Of a stretch of 58,865 nucleotides of DNA, positions 7,997 to 15,902 are shown piece after piece. Positions within the stretch are counted from its first letter, which is position 1, and every line of letters begins with the position of its first letter. The notes below the pieces were generated by a model, which made no database searches, was not told where the DNA came from, and saw nothing but the letters and a program-made list of their open reading frames with translations. This stretch comes from DATAAM01 sp036260075 (GTDB lineage: Bacteria; Actinomycetota; Acidimicrobiia; Acidimicrobiales; JAHWLA01), in assembly GCA_036260075.1 (NCBI GenBank), contig DATAAM010000038.1, forward strand, positions 1 to 58,865, given 5' to 3'. The position numbers were made by a program, and so were the translations under genes.

Positions 7997-9246
7997 TCCT
8001 CTGCCTCGCCCTGCTGTTCGCCGCGTGCACCGGCGGCAGCGACCGGGACCGGCCCACGACCACGACCTCCGGCCAACCGGCCCCGCCTGCTTCGCCGGGC
8101 GGCTCCGTACGAGTGGCGGTGTGGGACGAGCCCGACCCGACGGCGCCCACGCTGGGCGGAGCGGGCGTGCGGTCGCTCGTGCTGCCCCAACTGTTCGCCG
8201 TCCAGCCAGACGGCCGGTGGGCGCCGTCGCTGGTGGCGCCGGGCTCCGACCGCGACGGACCCGACCTGCACTCGGCCTCGTTCCGGTTGCGTGAAGGCGC
8301 GGTGTGGTCGGACGGCACGGCGATCACCGTGGAGGACCTGCGGCGCACGGCGGACGCCCGGGTGGTCGCCGGGGTGGAGGAGTCGGGCGGCACGGTGACG
8401 GTGCGGTTCGCGCAGCCGCTCGCCGGGTGGCGGCGCCTGTGGTCGGGCCTCGACTCGATCGCCGCCCCACGGGAAGGCGTGTGGGGCGGGCCGTTCGTGG
8501 TGGCCGGGCGCACGCCCGGCTTGGAGACCGTGCTGCGGCGCAACGACCGCTGGGCAGGCGGCGCGGTGTCGCTCGAGGAGGTGCGCCTGGTGCTGGTGCC
8601 CGACGCGGCCACGGCCCGCAAGCTGCTGGCGCGGGGCGAGCTCGACGTGGTGATGCCTCCCGCCGCCACCGTGCGCACCGAGCAGCTTCGACGGATCGAG
8701 GGTGTGGAGGTGGCGGTGGCGACGCGCACGGGCTGGTCGGTGGAGCTGGTGCTGGAGCCGTCGCGGCTGTCGGCGGAGCGGCGCCGCGACGTGATCGACA
8801 GCGTCGACCGCGACCGCTTCGTCTCGACGCTCCTGCGCGACGAGGCGGTGGTGCCCGAGGGCTTCGACGTGCGCCGCGGTCCTGTCGGCGACATCGGCAC
8901 GGTCGACCTCGTCGGCATGCACGAGGAGCCGATGACCGGGCTGTTGCAGCGGTCGATGCAGAAGCGGGCCAAGCCGGGCGGCGGGCGCTTCGAGTTGCGC
9001 AACGCCGAGGCCGACCGCGTGCAGGGGTGGGTGGCGCGACGCGAGTTCGACGCCGCCGTCGTTCCGGTGTGGGACCCTCCGGACGCGTGCCGGCCGTGCC
9101 GGTGGGGCGACGCCGTCGTGCCGCTGTGGGAGTCGAAGGTGGTGGTGGCCTGGCGCACCCACGTGCAGGGCGTCCGGGCCAACGGCTACGCGCTGACGGC
9201 CGCCTGGGACGCCTTCGCCTGGCGGACAGGTGCGACGAATCGGTAG
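7975..9246 (+). CDS. Third family-5 binding-protein-like lipoprotein, shortened and diverged
   Basis: The 423-residue product starts at GTG 7975, inside the end of the previous gene; this start gives a complete signal peptide with lipobox LFAAC near residue 17. A Thr/Pro linker follows. The SBP_bac_5 signature survives as REGAVWSDGTAITVEDLR, but the protein is about 100 residues shorter than its neighbours. The second lobe is poorly conserved, and CRPC near residue 375 is unusual. It may bind a different ligand or act as an accessory lipoprotein for the importer. Family membership is fairly sure; function is not. Confidence 0.78.
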   Translation: MARPSRLILCLALLFAACTGGSDRDRPTTTTSGQPAPPASPGGSVRVAVWDEPDPTAPTLGGAGVRSLVLPQLFAVQPDGRWAPSLVAPGSDRDGPDLHSASFRLREGAVWSDGTAITVEDLRRTADARVVAGVEESGGTVTVRFAQPLAGWRRLWSGLDSIAAPREGVWGGPFVVAGRTPGLETVLRRNDRWAGGAVSLEEVRLVLVPDAATARKLLARGELDVVMPPAATVRTEQLRRIEGVEVAVATRTGWSVELVLEPSRLSAERRRDVIDSVDRDRFVSTLLRDEAVVPEGFDVRRGPVGDIGTVDLVGMHEEPMTGLLQRSMQKRAKPGGGRFELRNAEADRVQGWVARREFDAAVVPVWDPPDACRPCRWGDAVVPLWESKVVVAWRTHVQGVRANGYALTAAWDAFAWRTGATNR

Positions 9247-9324
9247 GCGAGCACAGGGCGCCGGCGTCAGTCGTCGGGCGTCCTGGTGCTCCCGAACGAA
9301 CCCGCCGTGTGCCAGCGTGGAACG

Positions 9325-9984
9325 GTGCAGGTGCTGCTCGTGGAGGACGACGACGCCATCGCCGAGCCGTTGGTGCGGGGGTTGGAGCGAGAGGGCTTCG
9401 CCGTCCGACGGGTGTCGACCGGCACGGCGGCCCTGGAGGCGCCGGAGCCCGACGTGGTGCTGCTCGACCTGGGCCTGCCCGACATCGACGGCTACGAGGT
9501 GTGCCGTCGGCTGCGGGCTCGCTCGGAGGTGCCGATCGTGTTCCTCACGGCCCGGTCCGAGGAGGTCGACCGCGTGGTGGGGCTCGAGCTGGGAGCCGAC
9601 GACTACGTGGTCAAGCCGTTCGGCTTCCGCGAGCTGGTGGCGCGCATCCGAGCGGTCACCCGGCGCCGCGGGCCGCGGGAGCGGGCCGACGGTCCCCAAG
9701 TCGTGGGCGAGCTCGTCATCGACCGACGCACGCGTGAGGTGCGCGTGCGCGGCGAGGAGGTCGACCTCACGCTCAAGGAGTACGAGCTTGTGTCGCTGCT
9801 GGCGCAGGACCCCGGCGCGGTGTTCGAGCGACAGCAGATCATGGAGCGCGTCTGGGGCCAGCCCTGGTACGGCCCCACGAAGACGCTCGACGTGCACATC
9901 GCCTCGGTGCGCAAGAAGCTGGGCGACCCGCGCTGGATCGAGACCGTGCGCGGCGTGGGCTTCCGGCTGGGCGCGGTGTCGTGA
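9325..9984 (+). CDS. OmpR/PhoB-family response regulator
   Basis: DNA-binding half of a two-component system. From GTG 9325 the product is 219 residues. The receiver domain has the acidic pocket at residues 8-10, phospho-acceptor Asp48 in VVLLDLGLPD, Thr75 and Lys97 in YVVKPFG. The C-terminal winged-helix domain shows LTLKEYELVSLLAQDPG and the VDVHIASVRKKLGD-type recognition stretch (here LDVHIASVRKKLGD). An upstream ATG at 9286 would add residues that do not fit the receiver fold, so the GTG was chosen. It overlaps the kinase gene by 4 bases. Confidence 0.93.
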   Translation: MQVLLVEDDDAIAEPLVRGLEREGFAVRRVSTGTAALEAPEPDVVLLDLGLPDIDGYEVCRRLRARSEVPIVFLTARSEEVDRVVGLELGADDYVVKPFGFRELVARIRAVTRRRGPRERADGPQVVGELVIDRRTREVRVRGEEVDLTLKEYELVSLLAQDPGAVFERQQIMERVWGQPWYGPTKTLDVHIASVRKKLGDPRWIETVRGVGFRLGAVS

Positions 9985-11426
9985 CCCGGCGCCTGCTGCT
10001 CGGCTACCTCTCCGTCACCGCATTCATGCTGGTGATCCTGGAGGTGCCGCTGGGCGCCACGTTCGCCCGCTTCGAGCGCAGCAACCTCATCGCCGCCGTG
10101 CGCCACGACGCCGCCACGCTCGCCCTGTTCGCCGAGGAACCGCTGGAGGAAGGGCAGGTCGCGCAGCTGGAGCAGGTCGTCGACCGGTATCAGGAGGCGA
10201 CCGACGGCCGGGCCGTGGTGGTTGACGCCGCGGGCGTGCTCGTCGCCGACTCCGACCCCTTCGAGCCGGGGCCGCGCGACTTCTCGAGCCGTCCCGAGAT
10301 CGCCGCCGCCTTGCAGGGCCGGGAGAGCCACGGGTTCCGTCCTTCGGAGTCGCTGGGCACCGAGCTGCTGTACGTGGCCGTCCCCGTGTCGTCCGGCGGC
10401 GCCCTGCGGGGGGCGGTCCGCGTGACGTACCCGGCGTCCTACGTGCAGGAGCGGATCGTGCGCACGTGGTTCGTGCTGGCGGGCGTGGGCTTGGTAGTGC
10501 TCGCCTTCGTCGCCCTGCTGTCGTTGCGGGTGGCCCGCTCCGTCACCGAGCCGGTGCGGCGGCTGGAGCGGGCGGCGTCGGCCTTGGGCGAGGGCACGCT
10601 GTCGGCCCGGGCGCCCATGCCGCGCGGCCCCGACGAGCTGCGGGTGCTGACGCGGGAGTTCAACGACACGGCCGCCAAGCTGGAGCGGTTGGTCGACGCC
10701 CAGCGGGCCTTCGTGGCCGACGCGTCCCACCAGCTGCGAACGCCGTTGGCCGCCCTGCGGCTGCGGCTGGAGATCCTCGAGGGGGAGGTGGGCGACCGGG
10801 GGCGGGAGGACCTCGAAGCGGCGCTGGCCGAGGTGCACCGGCTGTCTCGGTTGGTGAACGGCCTGCTGGAGCTGGCCCGGGCCGAGCACCGGGCGGCCGC
10901 CGCCGCCCCCGTGGACCTCGCCGCGGTGGTGGCCGAGCGCGTGGTGGCGTGGGCGCCGCTGGCCGAAGAGCGCGAGGTCTCGGTGGTGGCCGACGTGCCG
11001 CCCGGAACGGTCGCCATGTCGACGCCCGGGACCATGGAGCAGGTGCTCGACAACCTGGTGGCCAACGCGCTCGACGTGTCTCTGCCCGGCTCCACCGTCA
11101 CCGTGCGGGCGGGCACCGTGGACGGGTGGGTGGAGGTGCACGTGCTCGACCAAGGGCCGGGCATGCCGCCCGAGCGGCGGGCCACCGCGTTCGACCGGTT
11201 CTGGCGGGCGCCCGACGGCGAGCAGCGCATCGGAGGGTTCGGGATCGGGTTGGCCATCGTGCGGCAGCTCGTCGTCGCGGACGGCGGCCACGTGCAGTTG
11301 CTGGAGGCACCCGGCGGGGGCCTCGACGCGGTGGTGCGGCTGCGGCCCGCCGAAGGCGGCGCCGTTACGCCGCGGGCTGCTCGGGCGCGGCCTGTTCGGG
11401 TTCGTGCAGGCGGTAGACCGCGGTGA
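9981..11426 (+). CDS. Sensor histidine kinase
   Basis: Membrane partner of the upstream regulator, 481 residues from GTG 9981 (GTGA overlap). One helix near residues 5-25 and a second near 160-180 enclose an extracytoplasmic sensor region. A HAMP segment follows, then HisKA with the phospho-His in ASHQLRTPLAALR near residue 250. The ATPase domain has DNLVANALD (N box), DQGPGMPPE (G1) and GGFGIGLAIV (G2). The last 20 or so residues after RLRPAEGG are a basic tail lying over the 3' end of the convergent gene. The signal sensed is unknown; the adjacent importer may be a target. Confidence 0.93.
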   Translation: MTRRLLLGYLSVTAFMLVILEVPLGATFARFERSNLIAAVRHDAATLALFAEEPLEEGQVAQLEQVVDRYQEATDGRAVVVDAAGVLVADSDPFEPGPRDFSSRPEIAAALQGRESHGFRPSESLGTELLYVAVPVSSGGALRGAVRVTYPASYVQERIVRTWFVLAGVGLVVLAFVALLSLRVARSVTEPVRRLERAASALGEGTLSARAPMPRGPDELRVLTREFNDTAAKLERLVDAQRAFVADASHQLRTPLAALRLRLEILEGEVGDRGREDLEAALAEVHRLSRLVNGLLELARAEHRAAAAAPVDLAAVVAERVVAWAPLAEEREVSVVADVPPGTVAMSTPGTMEQVLDNLVANALDVSLPGSTVTVRAGTVDGWVEVHVLDQGPGMPPERRATAFDRFWRAPDGEQRIGGFGIGLAIVRQLVVADGGHVQLLEAPGGGLDAVVRLRPAEGGAVTPRAARARPVRVRAGGRPR

Positions 11427-11565
11427 GGTCCCCGCTGCGCCACTCGGCGAACAGGTAGCGGGCGCCCCGGCCGTGGCACCACGGAGGCGGGGAGTGGTCG
11501 TAGAGCACGTGCTCCCCGTCGAGCGGCCCCCCTTCGAAAGCGAGCGTGACGATCCTGGTGAGCAT
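11365..11565 (-). CDS. Small conserved-looking protein of unknown function
   Basis: The 66-residue product is read from ATG 11565, with GAAGGG 9 bases upstream; a longer frame to 11637 exists but has no better start. It has no signal peptide or membrane segment. The sequence opens with a FEGGPLDGE stretch, a pattern I associate with small actinobacterial and phage-like proteins, and contains aromatic motifs YDHSPPPWCHG and YLFAEWRSGDLTAVYRLHEP. Its 3' end overlaps the end of the histidine kinase gene by 62 bases on the opposite strand. Function is not recognisable. Confidence 0.6.
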   Translation of the reverse strand: MLTRIVTLAFEGGPLDGEHVLYDHSPPPWCHGRGARYLFAEWRSGDLTAVYRLHEPEQAAPEQPAA

Positions 11566-11666
11566 CGGGAGGCACCCTTCGTGTGCCGGGTCTGGGTTGC
11601 GGGACCTGTGCCCTGATCCCATCGTCGGCAAACGCACGTTCGGGCTGAAGGGGAGGACTGCTGCGC

Positions 11667-11672
11667 TACAGT
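11667..11672 (+). promoter_or_regulatory. Possible -10 element for tRNA-Leu
   Basis: TACAGT matches TANNNT and lies 34 bases before the mature tRNA 5' end. No convincing -35 is seen upstream. The call rests on position and on the -10 match only. Confidence 0.35.
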
Positions 11673-11678
11673 GGCAGG

Positions 11679-11700
11679 CCGCACCGGTCCGCCGGTGCGG
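11679..11700 (+). other. Perfect 9-bp hairpin directly upstream of the tRNA
   Basis: CCGCACCGG (11679-11687) pairs perfectly with CCGGTGCGG (11692-11700) around TCCG. It ends five bases before the tRNA acceptor stem. It may be part of the precursor leader, helping 5' processing, or a terminator for upstream transcription. Confidence 0.5.
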
Positions 11701-11705
11701 CTCTC

Positions 11706-11789
11706 GTCCGAGTGGCGGAATAGGCAGACGCGCTAGCTTGAGGGGCTAGTGCCCGCAAGGGCGTGGGGGTTCAAGTCCCCCCTCGGACA
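11706..11789 (+). tRNA. tRNA-Leu, anticodon GAG
   Basis: The acceptor arm GTCCGAG (11706-11712) pairs with CTCGGAC (11782-11788), and the discriminator is A11789. The anticodon stem CTAGC/GCTAG encloses the 7-base loop TTGAGGG with anticodon GAG at 11740-11742. A long variable arm (TGCCCGCAAGGGCG region) marks it as a class II tRNA, and the T arm contains GGTTCAA. The 3' CCA is not encoded, because CCG follows, so it must be added after transcription. It would read CUC and CUU codons. An MNT/HEPN pair lies directly downstream. Confidence 0.96.
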
Positions 11790-11884
11790 CCGGGCTCATG
11801 GGCATCGCAGCCTTGCCCGCATCGGCGTACGCATCCCGTTCAACGCACGGCTCAGCGCCTACCGTTGTGCCTGTGGGGAAGGGA

Positions 11885-12268
11885 GTGCTCGAGCCGAGAC
11901 AGGTCACCGTCGAACTGGCCGACGGCAAGGCGCTGTACGACGGACGGACGCTCGCCGACTGGGTGCCGACGGTCATCGCCGACCTCGTGGCGGCGTGCGA
12001 CCCGGTCCAGGTGATCCTCTTCGGATCCGTGGCGCGAGGCGAAGACGGACCCGATTCCGACATCGACGTCCTCGTCGTGCTTTCAGACGTCGACCGAGCC
12101 ACGAGGCACGAGCTCGTAGCGCGCCTGCGACGAGCCATCACTGCACCGGTACCCGTCGACGTGTTCCTCACCGACCCGGCCGAGATCGAACGCCGACGGG
12201 ATGTGATCGGATCGCTCCTCTACTGGCCCGTGCGCGAGGGCAGGGTGGTGCATGGGCGAGCTGCCTGA
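11885..12268 (+). CDS. MNT-type nucleotidyltransferase (antitoxin-like partner of HEPN)
   Basis: The product has the minimal nucleotidyltransferase motif: GSVARG, then DSDIDVLV with the two catalytic Asp residues, and a third acidic position in PVDVFL. Such proteins pair with HEPN toxins and are known to modify them, for example by AMPylation. The start is uncertain: GTG at 11867, 11873 or 11885, or ATG 11798. The GTG at 11885 follows the purine run GGGGAAGGGA and gives 127 residues. It overlaps the HEPN gene by 17 bases. Third codon positions are visibly less GC-rich than in neighbours, hinting at transfer next to the tRNA. Confidence 0.82.
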   Translation: MLEPRQVTVELADGKALYDGRTLADWVPTVIADLVAACDPVQVILFGSVARGEDGPDSDIDVLVVLSDVDRATRHELVARLRRAITAPVPVDVFLTDPAEIERRRDVIGSLLYWPVREGRVVHGRAA

Positions 12269-12470
12269 CGACAACGCGGCGGAAGCGCGTCGCTGGCTGG
12301 GTCAGGCTGTGGAGGATCTGACTGCGGCCCGGCGGATCGCCGAGGATCCCGAGTTGGCTGCTCGCCTTGCCTGCTTTCTGGCCCACCTCGCCGCGGAGAA
12401 GGTGCTCAAGGCCTTCCTGATCGACAGCGCCGATGCCGTCATCGAAGAAGCCGCTCGTCTTCTCGGCTGA
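12252..12470 (+). CDS. Truncated HEPN-domain protein
   Basis: The 72-residue product begins with the typical EARRWLGQAVEDLTAARRI helix and contains the family core CFLAHLAAEKVLKAFL. Full HEPN partners of MNT proteins are usually 115-135 residues. They continue with a conserved HDL segment and an RYP-like C-terminal motif, but this frame stops right after the core helix and lacks both. I found no downstream frame that restores the missing half. It may be a remnant, or a shortened protein kept for its interaction with the MNT protein. It overlaps the MNT gene by 17 bases. Confidence 0.7.
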   Translation: MGELPDDNAAEARRWLGQAVEDLTAARRIAEDPELAARLACFLAHLAAEKVLKAFLIDSADAVIEEAARLLG

Positions 12471-12595
12471 CGGAATACGGTCGGGGAGGTCGCCAACGAG
12501 GGAGCGGTGTGCAGGCTCATCGAGCCGCCCTTCGCCCCGAGCGTCCGCCCCCCCATCGTCAAGACTGCACCTCGACTCGACCAGCGGGAGGACCC

Positions 12596-13009
12596 ATGGC
12601 CTTTCACCCCTACCTCATGTTCGGCGGCAACTGCCGCGAGGCGTTCACGCGCTACCAGGAGATCTTCGGCGGCGAGCTGGTCGTGCTGCCGATGTCGGAG
12701 ATGCCTTCCGATCAGCCGGTCCCGGAGGACCAGAAGGACCTCGTGATGCACGCGGCGCTGACGTTCGACGGCAACCTGCTCATGGCGTCGGACGACCCCA
12801 CCGGAGACTTTCGAGGAGTGCAGGGGATGCACGTCAACTGCTCGGTGGGCTCGGTGGAGGAAGCGGAGCGAGTGTTCGCGGCGCTGTCCGAGGGAGGCGA
12901 GGTCACGATGCCGATCGGCGAGACGTTCTGGTCGCCCCGGTTCGGGATGTGCGTCGACCGCTTCGGCACGCCGTGGATGGTGAACGTGGAGGCCCCGCCG
13001 CCGTCGTGA
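12596..13009 (+). CDS. VOC-family (glyoxalase/PhnB-like) protein
   Basis: The 137-residue product starts at ATG 12596 behind GGGAGGA. It opens with HPYLMFGGNCREAFTRYQEIFGG, the signature of the PhnB-like (DUF1428/3-demethylubiquinone-like) branch of the vicinal-oxygen-chelate superfamily. It ends with FGTPWMVNVE, also typical. Two beta-alpha-beta-beta-beta modules can be traced. Members bind small ligands or metals, and many have no known substrate; no specific reaction is assigned. It ends 10 bases before the stop of the convergent next gene. Confidence 0.88.
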   Translation: MAFHPYLMFGGNCREAFTRYQEIFGGELVVLPMSEMPSDQPVPEDQKDLVMHAALTFDGNLLMASDDPTGDFRGVQGMHVNCSVGSVEEAERVFAALSEGGEVTMPIGETFWSPRFGMCVDRFGTPWMVNVEAPPPS

Positions 13010-13019
13010 CGGGCGTGCC

Positions 13020-14444
13020 TCAGACGGGCGCGGCGGCGATCGGCTGACGTGCGAGGTCGATGGGCGCCAGCGTGCGCAGCACCTGGAGGAACTGAGCTTC
13101 GGGCAGGTTGCTCGCGGCCACGACCGTGGTGCCGCGGATGTCGAGCACGGCGGTGAGGCCTTCGCTGAGGAACGTGAAGTAGTTGTCCTCCGCGTCGGCG
13201 ATCAGCCTCGCCGTGAACGTGCCCACCCGCACCTGGCGGGCCGTCGACATGTCGGGCAGGTTGTCGTTCAGCCACGTGCAGCCGGGTTCGACGGTGACGA
13301 CCTCGATGGCGGGAGGATCCTCCTCGCTCGCGGCGTCCTGGTCGTCCTCGCGCCCGTATTCGACGCTCACCGACTCGCACGTCTCGGACTCCTCGTCGCG
13401 GTCCTCGACGTAGAGGGACAGCAGCTTCCATCCGTCAGGCGGGGCCGTGGCCGCGAAGACGGGGTAGCGCTGCTGCACCTTCGCCAGCTTCTCTTCGTCG
13501 ACGTGTGGGGTCTCGTCGATGCGGTCGGCGCTCGGTGGCTCGATCGACACCGGCTTGCCCCAGTCGGCGAACCGGATCACGTCGCGGTGGGTGGACCGCT
13601 CGTCGTCGGTGTCGTCGACGAGCTGGAGCTCGAGGACGTCGAGCCTGCCCTCCGGCCCGTACTCGATGGTGGCCGTCACCCTGGCGTCGAACGACGGGAA
13701 CTGCGGGTCGAGGTCGACGCTTTCGTCGTCGGCTGCTGTCTCGGTCTCGAACTGCGCCTGCATCTCCTCCACTGTGCGTTGCATCTCGTCGGGCACGAGG
13801 TCGGCCACCGTGGCCGTGGCCCGGATGCGGTTGCCGTCGAGCCGTTCGGGGTCCTTCAGCCGGTCGAGCAGGACGTCGAGCTCGGTGACCGTGCCCGCGG
13901 ACAACGACGACAGCACGCTCGTGGCGGTGTCGACGACCATGTGCTCGAGCGCGGCCCCGGGCGGGGCTGCTCCGTCGGTCGCCCCGTCGTCGCCGGCCTC
14001 GGGCACCGACCACTTCACCCACTGGGTGTCCTGGAGCTCGTGGGTGTCGCCCGCTTCGCGCGTGTACTGGTCGTTGCCGATCGAGATCAGCTCGGTGACC
14101 CAGTCGCCGTCTTCGATCTGGGCGTACGCCGCGTCGGGGAGCCGCAACCTGCCTGTCGCTCGCGAGCGGCTCGTGGACGAGTGGCCCACGTCGCCGGCGT
14201 CGGGCTCTGTGCTCGACTCGGAGAGGACCTCGAAGGTGGCAGTGCGGGAGTCGTCGACGAACTCGCGCACCTCCGCGAGCACGGCTGTCGGCGAGGGCTC
14301 GCCCTCGGGCCACAGCGCCAAGGCGAGCACGCCCCCGACGAGCAGGACGGCCACGGCGACGGCGATGCCGACCCGGGCCCGATGACGGCGGGGCTCGTCG
14401 GCCAGCTCGACGACGGGGGGTTCGTTCGACTCCGGTGTCGACAT
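13020..14444 (-). CDS. Membrane-anchored extracytoplasmic protein, RseB/LppX-like region
   Basis: The 474-residue product is read from ATG 14444. A short cytoplasmic tail is followed by one hydrophobic anchor near residues 25-45. The long polar outer domain contains FVDDSRTATFEV near its start, resembling the beta-sheet sensor fold of RseB/LppX/LolA-type proteins. The C-terminal part has a second domain with SVEYGR and LNDNLPDM motifs. Such domains bind lipids or sense envelope state, but similarity here is by pattern only. It is divergently transcribed from the amphi-Trp gene across 49 bases. Function is not assigned. Confidence 0.75.
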   Translation of the reverse strand: MSTPESNEPPVVELADEPRRHRARVGIAVAVAVLLVGGVLALALWPEGEPSPTAVLAEVREFVDDSRTATFEVLSESSTEPDAGDVGHSSTSRSRATGRLRLPDAAYAQIEDGDWVTELISIGNDQYTREAGDTHELQDTQWVKWSVPEAGDDGATDGAAPPGAALEHMVVDTATSVLSSLSAGTVTELDVLLDRLKDPERLDGNRIRATATVADLVPDEMQRTVEEMQAQFETETAADDESVDLDPQFPSFDARVTATIEYGPEGRLDVLELQLVDDTDDERSTHRDVIRFADWGKPVSIEPPSADRIDETPHVDEEKLAKVQQRYPVFAATAPPDGWKLLSLYVEDRDEESETCESVSVEYGREDDQDAASEEDPPAIEVVTVEPGCTWLNDNLPDMSTARQVRVGTFTARLIADAEDNYFTFLSEGLTAVLDIRGTTVVAASNLPEAQFLQVLRTLAPIDLARQPIAAAPV

Positions 14445-14493
14445 CCCGTCAGTCTGCCCGACAGTGACCTCGGGCGCGTGGCAGAGTCCTGCC

Positions 14494-14751
14494 ATGGCTG
14501 ACGAGCGTGATGTCGAGAAGTCGTACTCCACCGCCGAGGTGGTGGCCAAGCTGCGCCGCCTGGCCGATGCCCTCGAGAACGACAAGCCCTTCCGCATCCA
14601 GGTCGCAGGCGAGCGCATCCTCGTGCCCGATCGTGCCGAGTTCAGCATCGAGCACGAGCGCAGCGACGACGAGGAGGAGGTCGAGTTCCAGCTGAAGTGG
14701 ACGCGGGCGCAGGCCGAGGCGGCAGGCGATCCCGAGGGACCCGAGGTGTAG
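14494..14751 (+). CDS. Amphi-Trp domain protein
   Basis: The 85-residue product from ATG 14494 matches the amphi-Trp pattern. It shows YSTAEVVAKLRRLADALEN, then PFRIQVAGERILVPDRAEF, an acidic stretch and FQLKW near the end. The domain is small and found alone in many archaea and actinobacteria; its role is not established. No membrane segment or signal is present. A CAGAGT-like element lies 6 bases before the ATG, so the transcript may be leaderless. Confidence 0.88.
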   Translation: MADERDVEKSYSTAEVVAKLRRLADALENDKPFRIQVAGERILVPDRAEFSIEHERSDDEEEVEFQLKWTRAQAEAAGDPEGPEV

Positions 14752-14760
14752 GAGGCCCCT

Positions 14761-14895
14761 TCAGCGCAGTTGGTCGAGGGGGCACGAGCGGGCGTGGCGG
14801 TCGGGCCGCCACCGGAGGAACCGGGCCGGGTAGCGCAGGCGCACGCCGTCCACGTGGAGCATCGGCTCGACGGGTGGCTCCACGGGCAGGCGCAC
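14761..14895 (-). CDS. Possible 44-residue small protein at the end of the ergothioneine operon
   Basis: A short frame from GTG 14895, 12 bases after a run of Gs, lies directly downstream of egtD. The codons have mostly G or C in the third position, as in real genes here. The product is basic at its C terminus (YPARFLRWRPD, then SCPLDQLR) and has no membrane segment. Similarity cannot be checked here, so this is a tentative gene that explains an otherwise empty 188-base gap. Confidence 0.4.
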   Translation of the reverse strand: MRLPVEPPVEPMLHVDGVRLRYPARFLRWRPDRHARSCPLDQLR

Positions 14896-14939
14896 GTGTG
14901 AGGTGTACCCCCCCACCCAGGGGCGGCGGCCGCCGCCGC

Positions 14940-15902
14940 TCAGGCGGGCGACGCCAGGGAGAGGGCGAAGTCGCCCGCCCCGTCGGTCCACCAGTTGCGC
15001 ACAGCGAGTCCGACGGCCGCCAGCTCGGCCTCCACCCGCTCGCGACGGAACTTGGCGCTGATCTCGGTGCGCAGCTCCTCGCCGTCCTCGAAGGTGGCAC
15101 CGAGGTCGAGGTCGCGGACGTGCACCTCCTGCGCGCCCAGGGCCCGCAGCCGCATCTCGATCCACTCCTCGTCGGCATCCCAGCGGGCCACGTGGGCGAA
15201 GCGATCCGGCGCGAAGTCGGCGTGGAGCTCGCGGTTCACGACGTGCAGCACGTTGCGGTTGAAGGCGGCGGTCACGCCCGCCTCGTCGTCATAGGCGCGC
15301 ACGAGGCGCTCGGGGGCCTTCACCAGGTCGGTGCCGAGCAGGAGCGCGTCGCCGGGGGCCAGCAGGCCGGCCACCTCGCGCAGGAACGCCTCCCGACCGG
15401 CGGGTGCGAGGTTGCCGATGGTGCCGCCCAGGAAGGCGACGAGGCGACGGCCGTCGCGCGGGAGCAACCCGAGGTGGCGCTCGAAGTCGCCCACGACGGC
15501 GTGCACGCGTACGCCGGGGTACTCCTCCACGACGGCGGCGCCCGCGGCCCGCAGCGTGGGCTCGCTGACGTCGAAGGGCACGAAGCGGCGCAACGTGCCG
15601 CGCTCGGCCAGCGCGTCCAACAACAGCCGCGTCTTGGCCGAGGTGCCCGACCCCAGCTCCACCAGCGTGTCGGCGTCGGTGGCCGCGATTTCGGCCGCGT
15701 GGGCCGAGAGGATCTCGCGCTCGCACCGGGTGGGGTAGTACTCGGGGAGCTCGGTGATGCGCTCGAACAGCTCGCAGCCGCGCTCGTCGTAGAACCACTT
15801 GGGTGGCAGCCACTTTGGCGTGTCGGTGAGGCCACGCCGCACGTCGTCGCACAGGGCGCGACGCATGTCCTCGTCGCCGAGGTGCACCTCGACGGTGAGC
15901 AT
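14940..15902 (-). CDS. egtD: L-histidine N-alpha-methyltransferase EgtD
   Basis: Trimethylates histidine to hercynine with S-adenosylmethionine, the first committed step of ergothioneine synthesis. The 320-residue length equals the mycobacterial enzyme. Visible features are PKWLPPKWFYDERGCELFE at the N terminus, the SAM-binding ELGSGTSAKTRLLLDA near residue 75 and FLGGTIGNLAP near residue 150. The substrate-site stretch AAFNRNVLHVVNRE follows near residue 205. The ATG at 15902 shares one base with the egtC stop, so the two genes are coupled. Confidence 0.95.
   Translation of the reverse strand: MLTVEVHLGDEDMRRALCDDVRRGLTDTPKWLPPKWFYDERGCELFERITELPEYYPTRCEREILSAHAAEIAATDADTLVELGSGTSAKTRLLLDALAERGTLRRFVPFDVSEPTLRAAGAAVVEEYPGVRVHAVVGDFERHLGLLPRDGRRLVAFLGGTIGNLAPAGREAFLREVAGLLAPGDALLLGTDLVKAPERLVRAYDDEAGVTAAFNRNVLHVVNRELHADFAPDRFAHVARWDADEEWIEMRLRALGAQEVHVRDLDLGATFEDGEELRTEISAKFRRERVEAELAAVGLAVRNWWTDGAGDFALSLASPA

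Noticed and set aside
12433..13047. A frame that might continue the HEPN gene after its stop
   Set aside because: The alternative frame does not encode HEPN C-terminal motifs; it looks like chance coding.
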